A stretch of DNA of 64,000 nucleotides. It comes from Paludibacteraceae bacterium. GTDB taxonomy: Bacteria > Bacteroidota > Bacteroidia > Bacteroidales > Paludibacteraceae. A program made the translations under genes and the position numbers. Location of the stretch: assembly GCA_016937795.1 (NCBI GenBank), contig JAFGVV010000028.1, positions 1-64,000 on the forward strand. The letters are read 5' to 3'. Under the pieces are notes generated by a model. It saw only the letters and a program-made list of their open reading frames with translations. It was not told the origin of the DNA and ran no database searches. Positions 8,307 through 18,393 of this stretch are shown one piece after another. How positions within the stretch are numbered: the stretch's first letter is position 1; every line of letters begins with the position of its first letter.

Positions 8307-9740
8307 TTAGAACTTCAACTCATCGATTTTAAGCACTACATTTCCTTTTACATTGGCCGAAAGACGCACAGCTCCGGGCACTAAATCCACTTTCTCCACA
8401 GTAATTGTATTGAGTGTTCCTACCAGCGAAACGCCATCGTATACGCTGTAACCTGACAGCATTTTGTTGGACTCAAGTTTCAGATTTTCAAGATCTTCCT
8501 TCACCGGATAAGTGAGGTAGGGCGACAGTTTATTCAGAATAAAACCATGTAGTAACCAGTCTGCCGATTTGAGAAGTGCATTTTTAGTTTTCAGGTCGAA
8601 TTGCGGATTGATAATTTCCACAGCCATTTTTTCCGGGTTATATTGCAGGTTTCCGCTGAAATAAATGCGACCTTTTACCGAACCTATCACATCAAGTTCC
8701 ACAATGGCGCGGCCTTCGCTTCCGTACAGATTCAGTCCGGTAATGGTGAGCGAACGTTTTCCATCCTTAAAAGTTTTATTGACCAATTGTGTTCGTGCCA
8801 GTTCCGAAATTTTTTCGTAAGTAGCATCGGCAGCTAAGTTTACATTAAATTGCTGAGGTGTAGAGGCACGTAGTTTAAATGCTGGCAAAGCAATTGTTTT
8901 CTGTGTGTCGGGTTTTACGCCCATATACGATTCCACAAGTCCCGAAAGCGACATTCCCACTCTGAGCTTATTTCCCGAAGTGCTGAATGGAGTCATGAAA
9001 ATGTCTTTGGGGATGATTTTTATCCACAAATTGTTTTCTTCGCTAAACTGAACAGGTTGCTGAGCCATAGTCCATGCCATTGCGGCGTATTTCTTCAGAT
9101 CGACCATATCGGCTAGCGCTTTGTCAATTTCTTTTGTGATAAGACCTGAGCTTTGCGACATGGCAATGTTGGCAATGGGTGTGACAGGTACATTTACGCC
9201 GGCTACCGAAATACGCGGAGTTTCGATCCACTGATATCCGTTTGGTGTAGTTTTGGCCACCAGTTTCCAGTTTTTATCAATGCTGATTGTTGTTTTGTAC
9301 GAAAGCGCAATATTTCCGTTTGCTTCGTAATGATCGCCTACTGAAAGGCCGAATTTTTTCATTTTCCAGCCAAAACGCGACCAAACTTTCAGCGGGATTT
9401 TGTATTCAATGACATTGTTCTTCACTGTGAACCTGAAGTCTGATGACTTCCAAATCCTGACACTCATGTCCTGGTTGTTGAGCTGACTTCCTTCGTACAG
9501 CAAACCCTTAAGTGACTTATTCACCGCACTCTCCATTTTTTTTAAATCAATTTCAATTTGCAGCGGAAATTCCGATAACGCGGGTTCGAGCGACGCGGGT
9601 AAATATGATTCGCGTGGTTTTTCGATTTGCAAAGTTTTACAGGATGCTAAGAGTATTGAAGCAGACAACACCACTAACACCGAGATGTATGTATATTTAA
9701 GAATATCCTTGATGATAATTATTTTTAAGGCAAGTCTCAT
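8307..9740 (-). CDS. DUF4403 family lipoprotein, 477 aa
   Basis: Envelope lipoprotein of unknown function. Seen: N-terminal hydrophobic stretch (about 15-33) ending in the lipobox LLASC, with Cys34 as the likely acylated residue; after it a beta-rich body with alternating hydrophobic residues and the family-like blocks FPLQIEIDLKKMESAVN, KVWSRFGWK and TPIANIAMSQSS. The length fits DUF4403, whose members are about 450-500 aa. Known: DUF4403 members are mainly found in Bacteroidota and their role is not established. A CAAAAGTA (TACTTTTG on the - strand) at 9802-9809 is a likely -7 box about 60 bp upstream. The gene stands alone between a convergent gene and a divergent adhesin operon. Confidence 0.8.
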   Translation of the reverse strand: MRLALKIIIIKDILKYTYISVLVVLSASILLASCKTLQIEKPRESYLPASLEPALSEFPLQIEIDLKKMESAVNKSLKGLLYEGSQLNNQDMSVRIWKSSDFRFTVKNNVIEYKIPLKVWSRFGWKMKKFGLSVGDHYEANGNIALSYKTTISIDKNWKLVAKTTPNGYQWIETPRISVAGVNVPVTPIANIAMSQSSGLITKEIDKALADMVDLKKYAAMAWTMAQQPVQFSEENNLWIKIIPKDIFMTPFSTSGNKLRVGMSLSGLVESYMGVKPDTQKTIALPAFKLRASTPQQFNVNLAADATYEKISELARTQLVNKTFKDGKRSLTITGLNLYGSEGRAIVELDVIGSVKGRIYFSGNLQYNPEKMAVEIINPQFDLKTKNALLKSADWLLHGFILNKLSPYLTYPVKEDLENLKLESNKMLSGYSVYDGVSLVGTLNTITVEKVDLVPGAVRLSANVKGNVVLKIDELKF

Positions 9741-10545
9741 AAATCTAAGTGTTATATTACATGATTTATTTTATTTGTTTTTGAATGTCGGAGTTATAAA
9801 ACAAAAGTAAATAAAATAGACGATATGTGTATGTGAAACGATTGAGATATTTTGAAAGTGGGTTGGTAATTGCTAATTCTCTTTTTATAGTAAAATTATT
9901 ACATCATATTTTTAATAGACCTTTGTCAGTAATGTCAGTTTATAAATGATATTCTTTGTAGTATATTGTACAACTCTACACTTTTATAGTATTAAGTTTA
10001 ACCTAAATAATTTAAAATGATAGTGTTTTTCATTTAAATAATACACTTTAATCTGTATTCTATCTTCTTGTTTGATTTAAAATGTTGAATGTTAGGTGTG
10101 TTAATTCGGTTTTGTGCACAGTTTTCACTTTACTATGTGTCGTATTTTGTGTTTGTTTTGTAGTTTGATATAGTTTTGTTGTTAAATACTTTGGTCTTTT
10201 TAGTATCATCTATAATTGTTTTTTTTATTTGAAAATTTTTTGGAACAGCCCCTGATTAGTAGTTTCTTGAAGCGTAGCATTCGAATATTGATCAACACTG
10301 ATACTTCAAATCATATTAATTGTATTGAATAACATAAATCATTTATTGGTGAATTGTTTGTTTTTGAGTTTTTATGTTTCGATATGTAGATTTAAGTTTA
10401 GTGCTTTGCCAAAATAAATACTACATAAATAAAAGTGATGACTACAAATTTGTATATCAAATATTAAGCTTGAATTTGTCTTATTTTTACTTTCAGAAAG
10501 TCGGGGTGAAATACTCTCTACTGTTTGTAATTTCTAAATGGAAAA
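9741..10545. other. 800 bp AT-rich noncoding region upstream of the giant adhesin
   Basis: The longest gene-free stretch of the window; no convincing ORF on either strand. Towards the left it holds the probable -7 box of the DUF4403 gene (9802-9809, -). Towards the right a weak promoter match for the adhesin, TTTG at 10146-10149, N21, TAGTTTTG at 10171-10178, would give a leader of about 360 nt. The middle is T-rich with many TTTG words, so chance promoter matches are likely. No hairpin with a U tract and no known riboswitch could be recognised. Confidence 0.5.
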
Positions 10546-13500
10546 ATGAAAAGACAAATTCAAAAATATCTGGTTCTACTCTTAATACTTTTGAGTGTTT
10601 CAATTTCAATAGTCGGACAAATTGATTTACGATATTTTAATCATGAGTTGAACTATGCTCCTGGTTCAGGGGTTTCTGTGGCGTTTCATCCAAATGATAC
10701 TTTTGGTGTTCAAAACAATTTTATACTCGAAGTTTCAGGCGTCAATAGTGATTGGAGTAGAGTAGATATTCTGAAAAGTGTTTCTGAATTTTATGTGCCG
10801 GTAATAAATGCTGTATTGCCGGAAGATTTATTGTTTGGCGATTATCAGTTAAGAGTGCGTGCTACTTCTCCTGCCGATACATTATATGTGCGATCGTTTA
10901 ATATACAAGGGTATAATACGAATGCTAACGTGCGTTTGTTGTCTGATTTACCTAATAATACGAATTTTTTTAATTGCTTGAGCTGTGATTCTCAAAATTT
11001 TATTTTCGGGTCGCAAAACCAACAGGAAGGTGCAATTACCTCGTCGCTCAATGTGGCTCAACGAACAATGACCATTTGTGGTTTCGATTCTAATGCAGAC
11101 TATCTTATTCAGCTTACCGATGTGTTGCGAAACCAGAAACAACCTTTAGAGCAAACGAATGGTTTTTTTCAAATACCTTCAAACCTGCCCATTGGCACTT
11201 ATGTGTTGACTGTTGAAAAAACATTTCAATCGGTTTCGGATGTGTATAGTGTGGTTTTTATTTTTCACGGCAATGGAACAAGTCTGGGTAACTCAAGTAG
11301 CGAAGAAATTTGTGTGGGTAGCAGCGTGGTTTTCAATGTGGATACATCGGAATCGGGTATTGGACGTAATTATCCGGGTTCGAAATATGTAATCAATTTT
11401 GGAGATGGAACGCCAAACCTTGAGTTTACACAGGCTCAATTGATGAACAATTCAAAAATTGAGCATGTTTACGAAATACCTTCCTGCTCCGAAACAGGGA
11501 GTTATTTTACTGTACAAAGCAATCTTTACAGTAAGGGAATTCAGAACAAATGTGATTTATTCAGCAAAAACGGTAGTGGTGTTACTAAAAGAGTAAATGC
11601 AAGTCAACCTCCAAAAGCTTTTTTTAGAGCACCTGAGAATGTTTGTTATAACAGTGCAACTACAATTCTAAATGCTACTATCCCTGGATTTTATGGGTCT
11701 GCAGGTTGTCGCGACGAATCGAACTTTTTTTGGTATTATAAACGTCCGGGAGACACAAATTTTACTTATGTAAGCAATAAGTCTTGGGTTGATGAATCGA
11801 ACAACCTTATATTGCCTTCTTCTTTTCTGAACCGTGAAGGGTGTTGGGAGTTTAAGCTCGAAGCCCAGAATCAGGACCTTTGCCAGTCGCTCAGCGAATT
11901 TGTTGATACAGTTATGGTTGAACGTAAAACAGAAGCTACATTTACAGCTTCGTCAACAACGATTTGTCCTAACGAAACTGTATCGTTTGTGAATACTTCA
12001 GCTGTGATTGGAAATAGTTGCAGTCAGCCTGGTTATAAATGGAAAGTGTGGGCTGAAAATAGTGAAAATTCTAATGGATTTGTTTTCGATAATGGAACAA
12101 ATGCTGATTCATTGAATATTGCAGTTGCTTTCAATAAGCCGGGTATTTACAATGTTCAGCTTAATGTGAAAAATAGTTGTGGTGATAATCTTTCTGAAAT
12201 TATAACCGTAAAAGTATTCGGAACTCCTGTTGTTTCATTTCCACAGGCAGCTTTTACAGTTTGCAAAAGCACTGATATTTCCACTGTAGTTGATTTCAAT
12301 CAAGAGGGTTACAAGCCCACATATTCGGTTACGCCTTACGATATTAATGCTTATGAATGGATAATTTCAGGCGACGATGTGATACCTGGCGATTATGAAT
12401 TTATCCAAAACACCAATGCTCAGTCTGTTTATCCGGTTATTCGTTTTAACACCTTAAAATCATTCACTATTCAGGTAAATGTTATTGGTAATTGCGGATT
12501 CAGTAGTTCGGATTCAGTAGTGTTGTTGTTCCACAAACAGGGCGAAATCACTGAAAGTCTTGTTTCTCAATATTTATGTTCGGGTGAATCAACTCAGGCC
12601 GTAACTCCTGAGACTAATCATCCGAATGTGACTTTCCGTTGGACTATAGCAAGGCCTCAGAATCTCGAAACCAATGCCTCAGATGGAAGTGGTTTGTTAA
12701 TCCCCTCTGCTGTATTTACAAATAATACCGATTCGGTACTCGAAGCTGTTTACACAGTTGTTCCTTTCGACGGATACTGCGAAGGCGCAGCTAAAAATTT
12801 CAGCATAAAGGTAAATCCTTCGTTTAGTATGGTTCAGCCCGTGAATTTAATATCCTGTGCCAACGATAGTATTGCACCTGTAGTTTTTGCAGGTTCACTT
12901 GCGAAGGGTATAAATTATAAATGGACCAATAGCGAGCCTTCTATTGGTTTACCCGCAAGTGGGATCGGAAATCTTCCTGCTTTTAAAGCTTTGAATAATA
13001 CTAATAAAACCCTGACTGCCACGATAAGCATTGAACCTGTTTTAAATGTCAATGCTACTCAATGTAGTGGTGAAAGCACCAGTTTTAATATCACAGTTTT
13101 ACCGGAAATTGTAGTGAGTCAAATCCATGATATTGAGGTTTTCAACAGTCAGCAAATTTCTAAAATAACATTTTCAAGCAATGTCGAAGATGACAATGTG
13201 CGTTATTTTTGGTCAAATTCGAATCAGACAATCGGCCTGACTGCAAATGGCGAAGATGCTATTCCTGCTTTTTCAGCAGCGAATTATTCTGATACTTTGG
13301 CAGTCTCGAAAATTGAAGTGTATGCAGTGTATGAGTTGAATGGTGTTGAATGTCAAGGCGATATGATGGAATTTGAAATTCGGGTTAAACCAACTTCATA
13401 TGCCAATATCTCAGGTGATGCATCGGTATGTATGGGTGCCGAAATGCCGGTGGTTATATTCAAAGGTTTAAACGGGACAGCGCCTTACACTTTTACTTAT

Positions 13501-16500
13501 CGTATAAATAATGGTGAGGTTCTGTCAGTAAATACTGTAAATACCGATAGTGTTAACTTTTTTGTACCTACAAATGCTCCGGGTCGTTTTGTGTATAATT
13601 TGCTTAGTGTGACCGATTCAAAAAATGAATTTGTAAATTATCAACAGGATTCAGTAATTGTAGAAGTGGCCGACAACCCGCTTATAAAAGTTCAGCCCAT
13701 TGCGACACAGACTGTTTGTGTGGGTGGTGATGTGCAGGAGTTCGTTGTGGCATTTGAAGGTGGTGCCGGAAATACACAGGTGCAGTGGTATAGTAATTCT
13801 ACAAATAGTAATTTTAATGGAACTTTGATAGCAACCGATGTAAATGGTCGTTTCCAACCTGAACCATTTGCTCAGCCCGGAAATTATTATTTCTATGCTG
13901 TAGTTGTTTCTGACGAAAGCAGTTGCGGAATGGCAGTTTCGGAGGTCTCTGAAGTGGTGGTTTTATCCGATCCGATTATAATTTCACAGCACTTGCCCGG
14001 ACAAAGTGTTTGTGCTTTTGCCACTGCCGACACACTGTGTATTAAAGCCGATGGTCATGGATATGAACTTAAATATCAGTGGTACAGAAATATCACTCCT
14101 GAAATTTTGGGTGCCGATATAATCGAAAATGCTCGAAACAATTTCTTTATTCCAACTACAGATGAGGCTTTTGTATTTTATTATTTCTGCGAAGTTACAA
14201 TGCCTTTTGGTGGTTGTTCAGTGTTTTCAGATTTTGCAAAAACAGTAGTGTATCGTCAACCTGAAATTAGTCGTCAGCCTGTTTCACAAACTGTATGCCT
14301 GAGCGAAAACAATGTGAATCTTTCGGTTTCGTATCGATACGGTTCGCTAAAACCTAAATACCAATGGTACGAAAATACTGAGAATAACAACTCCGGCGGA
14401 ATTCTTATTCCAGGAGCAACCGATTCGTTGCTTACAGTTAATGTTGCCGAGGCCACAATTCGTTATTTCTACTGTGAAATAAGTTTCGATACACAAGCCT
14501 GCGCTTTACTTACTTCAGAAGTTGCGACTGTCAATGTGCTTCAATATCCTGTTATTCAAAATTATACTGTAGAAGCAGCCAGTGGAATCAGTTTTAGTGT
14601 TTCTCCTGAGAATTCTCAAAGTCAGATTGTTCCTCAGGGAACGCAGTACTCATGGCCGATGCCTCAAATTGCCGAAGCAGGAAGCGTTGATAATGCTACA
14701 AGTGCTAACCAAATGGTCGACGTATTTTCACAAATGCTTGTAAATAATACCAACCATGCTGTTCAGTTGCGTTACGTGATAAGTCCTGAAGCTAATGGTT
14801 GCAAGGGTGCCGAATTTGAAGTGATTGTGAATTTACAACCTGCTATCACTGTGCTGGCTGATGTAGAGAGTGTAAGTTGCAATGGTGCAAACGATGGTGC
14901 TATGTCGGTACAGATTGTGGGTGGTATTCCTTTTACATCGGGAAATACTTACCATATTCAATGGACTGCTGACGATGGATTCGAATCGTCCTTAGCTCAA
15001 ATTTCCGGTCTGACACCTGGCGAATATCATTTACTAATTAGTGATTCGGTTGGATCAGTTTTCGAAGCCGACTATTATGTGAGTGAACCCCAATTGCTTG
15101 TAATTACTACCGATAGTGTAAGCAATGTACTGTGTGCAGGAGCTTCGAATGGTTTTATCAGCATAAATGTAAATGGTGGCAATGGAGGTTACAAATACGA
15201 ATGGACTAAAAACGGGCATGCCTTTTCGAACGATAGCCTTCTGAATAATATTGGCCCCGGACTATATTCTGTTTTTGTGTTTGACATGAACGGATGTAAC
15301 TCTGAAACTCTAACGTACAAAATTTCCGAACCTGATTTAATTCAGGTGAAATTAATTTCTGCTTCGCACAATAGCTGTTTTGGCGATAATCAGGGCGCTA
15401 TTGAAGTGGAAGTGACAGGTGGAAAACCTGCATATAAGTATAACTGGACAGGGCCGAATGCTTTCATTTCGTCCGATAAAAACATTACTCAGTTGTACGC
15501 AGGCGAATATACTTTGGTAGTGACCGACGAAAATGCCTGTGCTGCTGTGTTTAATTACACTATTACTCAAAACGAAAAACTTGTAGTAAATGCTCAAACA
15601 AAACCCGAATCCTGTTATGGTCGCAACGATGGCGAAATTGAACTTATGGTGACAGGTGGTGTACAGCCTTACAATGTCGTGTGGAGTAATTTAGCAGAGG
15701 GTTTTAGACTGATTAATTTGTCGCCGGGAATGTATAATGCAAGCATTGTCGATGCTGTGGGCTGTGTGGCTGACGTTCAGATAAATATTGATTCTGATAG
15801 TACTTTCAATGTCAAACCTGAAATCACAAATGTGTCCTGTTTTGGAGCTAACGATGGACGAATTAAGCTTAACCTTAGCACGGAATCGAAAAATGTAAAA
15901 CTGAAATGGAGTGATGGATCAAAAGCCGGAACCGAGCGAAACAACCTAGCTCCGGGACTTTATTCAGTGGAAATTGACAATGGTAGTGCTTGTGTGATTA
16001 CTGAAACTATTGCAATTAGCGAACCCGAATTACTTACTGTTAGTGGCACTGTGACTCATGCATTTAGTTGCAATAGTACCAAAGGTGGTGCTGTGGAATT
16101 GCAGATTATTGGTGGTACCTCACCATACACTTTCTTATGGTCGAATGGCTCAACAAATCAGAATGTACAAAATCTGAATGCCGGAACGTATTATGTGACA
16201 GTGGAAGATGCCAACGGTTGTGCTGCGACTGAGGAATTTAAAGTTATCAGACCATTGCCTCTGAAGTTAAATGTAGAATCGTCAGCCATTTTCGATTGTA
16301 ATAGATCTACTGTGAAACAGGTAAATAAAGCTTTGGCGAGTGGAGGTATTCCTCCATACCAGTTGTCTTGGTCGGCAGGCGAAGTGAGCGGACTCAATGC
16401 GGATACAATGATAAGTGATAAAAACATGACTGTGTTTGTAACTGTGGTCGATGCGGCAGGTTGCAGCAAAACAGAAGTGTTTAATAATGAGGTGCAAAAT

Positions 16501-17433
16501 GTTGGTATTCAAATGTCGTTAGTGGATTGCGACCGTATGATTTATGCTTTCGATGCCGCATTTCCTGAGTCGTTTTTGAATAATGCTACTTATCTCTGGA
16601 ATTTTGGCGATGGCAATATCTCTGAGTCAAAATCTACTGTTCACGCTTTTCGTAATGCAGGAGATTACGATGTGCGACTTTCGGTGAAAAATGGCGATTG
16701 CAGCACTGAGTTTGCTGTTTCGTTTTCTGTCGATTCTCTTCCTCAGCTTACCCTCAATCGTCAACCTGTGCTTTGTCCCAACGATTCGGTGGAGATTAGC
16801 GTGAGCGGTGCCAAAAATTATGTGTGGGAAAATGGCTCAACCGGTAACCGACGCATGATAAGAAAGGAAGGAAGCTACAGCGTGACAGGAATTACAGCTA
16901 CCGGTTGCAGCTCGGTACTGAACTTTACTGCCCGATATTATAACCCTGTGAATTATGAAATCTTTGCCGACCGTGAGGTGGTTACTCCCGAACATCCCAC
17001 TGTGAATTTCTGGACTAACGAAACCGATTCGGCTGAATATCAATGGAAATTTGGTCTGGATTTAGCTATGCGGGCAGGAAGCTCTGTAAGTCATACTTTT
17101 GACATTGTACATCCAGCGCCAATTGATGTAAGTCTTAATGTGCAAAATCCTTATGGATGTGTCGAAACTGCTGCCAAGCGTATCTGGGCGCTTACTTCCG
17201 AATTACCTAATACTTTTACTCCCAATGGCGATGGTGTAAATGATGTTTTTCTTGAAGGTATTGAAATTGAGGTTTATAACTCAAAAAGCGTGTTGCTTTA
17301 CAAAGGTAAGGATGGATGGGATGGTAAATTTAACGGTCGCGAAGCGGCTATAGATACCTACTATTATGTGGTGATGTTTTTCACTCCCGACGGTATGGTA
17401 AGTAAACCCGGTTATATAACCCTTATCAGATAA
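10546..17433 (+). CDS. Giant SprB-like surface adhesin with T9SS type B sorting domain, 2295 aa
   Basis: Secreted cell-surface protein, probably an adhesin. Seen: signal peptide (1-25, ending SISIVGQ); a PKD-like domain near 280-330 (INFGDGTP); further PKD/Ig-like beta domains; three Ig-like repeats at about 1045-1335, each with a VC...QWY core; six to seven SprB-type repeats at about 1440-1985, each opening with a motif such as SCNGANDG, SCFGDNQG, SCYGRNDG or SCFGANDG; a PKD domain at about 2018 (LWNFGDGN); and a C-terminal gliding-motility-associated (type B) T9SS sorting domain from about 2221, beginning LPNTFTPNGDGVNDVF. Known: SprB-repeat proteins with type B tails are exported by T9SS with the help of a co-encoded SprF/PorP protein, which is exactly the next gene (5 bp gap). 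The ligand is unknown. The repeats have diverged in sequence, so this is not a recently expanded array. Confidence 0.93.
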   Translation: MKRQIQKYLVLLLILLSVSISIVGQIDLRYFNHELNYAPGSGVSVAFHPNDTFGVQNNFILEVSGVNSDWSRVDILKSVSEFYVPVINAVLPEDLLFGDYQLRVRATSPADTLYVRSFNIQGYNTNANVRLLSDLPNNTNFFNCLSCDSQNFIFGSQNQQEGAITSSLNVAQRTMTICGFDSNADYLIQLTDVLRNQKQPLEQTNGFFQIPSNLPIGTYVLTVEKTFQSVSDVYSVVFIFHGNGTSLGNSSSEEICVGSSVVFNVDTSESGIGRNYPGSKYVINFGDGTPNLEFTQAQLMNNSKIEHVYEIPSCSETGSYFTVQSNLYSKGIQNKCDLFSKNGSGVTKRVNASQPPKAFFRAPENVCYNSATTILNATIPGFYGSAGCRDESNFFWYYKRPGDTNFTYVSNKSWVDESNNLILPSSFLNREGCWEFKLEAQNQDLCQSLSEFVDTVMVERKTEATFTASSTTICPNETVSFVNTSAVIGNSCSQPGYKWKVWAENSENSNGFVFDNGTNADSLNIAVAFNKPGIYNVQLNVKNSCGDNLSEIITVKVFGTPVVSFPQAAFTVCKSTDISTVVDFNQEGYKPTYSVTPYDINAYEWIISGDDVIPGDYEFIQNTNAQSVYPVIRFNTLKSFTIQVNVIGNCGFSSSDSVVLLFHKQGEITESLVSQYLCSGESTQAVTPETNHPNVTFRWTIARPQNLETNASDGSGLLIPSAVFTNNTDSVLEAVYTVVPFDGYCEGAAKNFSIKVNPSFSMVQPVNLISCANDSIAPVVFAGSLAKGINYKWTNSEPSIGLPASGIGNLPAFKALNNTNKTLTATISIEPVLNVNATQCSGESTSFNITVLPEIVVSQIHDIEVFNSQQISKITFSSNVEDDNVRYFWSNSNQTIGLTANGEDAIPAFSAANYSDTLAVSKIEVYAVYELNGVECQGDMMEFEIRVKPTSYANISGDASVCMGAEMPVVIFKGLNGTAPYTFTYRINNGEVLSVNTVNTDSVNFFVPTNAPGRFVYNLLSVTDSKNEFVNYQQDSVIVEVADNPLIKVQPIATQTVCVGGDVQEFVVAFEGGAGNTQVQWYSNSTNSNFNGTLIATDVNGRFQPEPFAQPGNYYFYAVVVSDESSCGMAVSEVSEVVVLSDPIIISQHLPGQSVCAFATADTLCIKADGHGYELKYQWYRNITPEILGADIIENARNNFFIPTTDEAFVFYYFCEVTMPFGGCSVFSDFAKTVVYRQPEISRQPVSQTVCLSENNVNLSVSYRYGSLKPKYQWYENTENNNSGGILIPGATDSLLTVNVAEATIRYFYCEISFDTQACALLTSEVATVNVLQYPVIQNYTVEAASGISFSVSPENSQSQIVPQGTQYSWPMPQIAEAGSVDNATSANQMVDVFSQMLVNNTNHAVQLRYVISPEANGCKGAEFEVIVNLQPAITVLADVESVSCNGANDGAMSVQIVGGIPFTSGNTYHIQWTADDGFESSLAQISGLTPGEYHLLISDSVGSVFEADYYVSEPQLLVITTDSVSNVLCAGASNGFISINVNGGNGGYKYEWTKNGHAFSNDSLLNNIGPGLYSVFVFDMNGCNSETLTYKISEPDLIQVKLISASHNSCFGDNQGAIEVEVTGGKPAYKYNWTGPNAFISSDKNITQLYAGEYTLVVTDENACAAVFNYTITQNEKLVVNAQTKPESCYGRNDGEIELMVTGGVQPYNVVWSNLAEGFRLINLSPGMYNASIVDAVGCVADVQINIDSDSTFNVKPEITNVSCFGANDGRIKLNLSTESKNVKLKWSDGSKAGTERNNLAPGLYSVEIDNGSACVITETIAISEPELLTVSGTVTHAFSCNSTKGGAVELQIIGGTSPYTFLWSNGSTNQNVQNLNAGTYYVTVEDANGCAATEEFKVIRPLPLKLNVESSAIFDCNRSTVKQVNKALASGGIPPYQLSWSAGEVSGLNADTMISDKNMTVFVTVVDAAGCSKTEVFNNEVQNVGIQMSLVDCDRMIYAFDAAFPESFLNNATYLWNFGDGNISESKSTVHAFRNAGDYDVRLSVKNGDCSTEFAVSFSVDSLPQLTLNRQPVLCPNDSVEISVSGAKNYVWENGSTGNRRMIRKEGSYSVTGITATGCSSVLNFTARYYNPVNYEIFADREVVTPEHPTVNFWTNETDSAEYQWKFGLDLAMRAGSSVSHTFDIVHPAPIDVSLNVQNPYGCVETAAKRIWALTSELPNTFTPNGDGVNDVFLEGIEIEVYNSKSVLLYKGKDGWDGKFNGREAAIDTYYYVVMFFTPDGMVSKPGYITLIR

Positions 17434-17438
17434 ATAAT

Positions 17439-18341
17439 ATGAGAAAGCTACTTTACATATTGATTTTCTGTATGGGTTGGGTGTTACAACTCAACGCTCA
17501 GTCGCATATTCGTTTCAATAACTATTGGGACAATATGTACAGCCTGAATCCGGCCTCTATCAACGATGCTTATCTGGGTTCGGTGTCGATGGCTGCGCGC
17601 AAACAATGGGTGAACTTCGAAGGCGCTCCAACTACTTTGGCGGCTACAGGAACGCTTTATTTCGAAGAAATATCCACTCAGATTGGGATGAAAATATTCA
17701 ATGAAAAGAAGGGCTATACCAATTCGTTCGATATCGATTTTTCATACTCTTACGCAGTGGCACTGAATAATGCATGGAAAATGAATCTCGGATTGGCTGT
17801 GAGCTATCAGAATTACAATTACGACATTTCGCAAATGACTTTTGCAACGCCCGAAAATCCTGAAATTTACGATAGATTATTAGCTACAAACAATGTAAAT
17901 GCCGATTTTGGCTTTGAGTTTAACGACCAAAACTGGAAGATTGGTGCTGCCTCGCACAACCTTAATTCAATTTTTGACCAGAAAAATGAGTTGCATGCCA
18001 ATACTAATATTGTATATGCCATGTTCCGTGAAAACACAGATAACTATATTAATTACGGTTTTGGATTAAGTGGTTTTCAGTATGGAAATGTCTATCAGGC
18101 CGAATTTAATCTTTCCACATTTATTAAAAAAGATTATCAAAGCTCACCCATTCAGATTGGTGCTTTTTACCGTACATGGCGCGAAGTGGGAATGATTTTC
18201 GGTGTCGATTTCGACAAAATCAAACTCTCGTACAGCTGCGATTACAACTTTGGCAAAGTCATGTATCATTCCTACGGCACACACGAAATAACCATTACCT
18301 ACAATTTCAACAAAGCTTATCAATGCAGAACATGCTGGTAA
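17439..18341 (+). CDS. PorP/SprF family T9SS outer membrane protein, 300 aa
   Basis: Outer-membrane beta-barrel partner needed for export or attachment of its co-encoded T9SS cargo. Seen: signal peptide (1-20, ending LQLNAQ), then the PorP/SprF opening with NNYWDNMYSLNPASI and MAARKQWVNFEGAPTT, followed by alternating amphipathic strands up to the C terminus. The length (300 aa) is normal for the family. It starts 5 bp after the stop of the giant adhesin, so the two are translated from one mRNA. Known: in Flavobacterium johnsoniae, SprF is required for SprB secretion, and genomes often carry many cargo-plus-SprF pairs. This is therefore probably a dedicated partner rather than the core PorP; the core T9SS genes are not in the window. 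Confidence 0.93.
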   Translation: MRKLLYILIFCMGWVLQLNAQSHIRFNNYWDNMYSLNPASINDAYLGSVSMAARKQWVNFEGAPTTLAATGTLYFEEISTQIGMKIFNEKKGYTNSFDIDFSYSYAVALNNAWKMNLGLAVSYQNYNYDISQMTFATPENPEIYDRLLATNNVNADFGFEFNDQNWKIGAASHNLNSIFDQKNELHANTNIVYAMFRENTDNYINYGFGLSGFQYGNVYQAEFNLSTFIKKDYQSSPIQIGAFYRTWREVGMIFGVDFDKIKLSYSCDYNFGKVMYHSYGTHEITITYNFNKAYQCRTCW

Positions 18342-18346
18342 AAAAA

Positions 18347-18376
18347 ACAGTCGCAAAAAAAATCTTTTGCGACTGT
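18347..18376. terminator. Terminator between convergent genes
   Basis: Stem ACAGTCGCAAAA / TTTTGCGACTGT with a short loop. On the - strand it is followed by eight T, so it is a strong terminator for the leftward lipoprotein gene. On the + strand there is no T run, so it stops the adhesin operon less clearly. Confidence 0.75.
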
Positions 18377-18393
18377 CGTTGTAAATAAATAAA

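Noticed and set aside
10374..10625. Short + strand open frame overlapping the start of the giant adhesin
   Set aside because: AT-rich, no signal peptide or family resemblance, and it overlaps the adhesin signal sequence in another frame.
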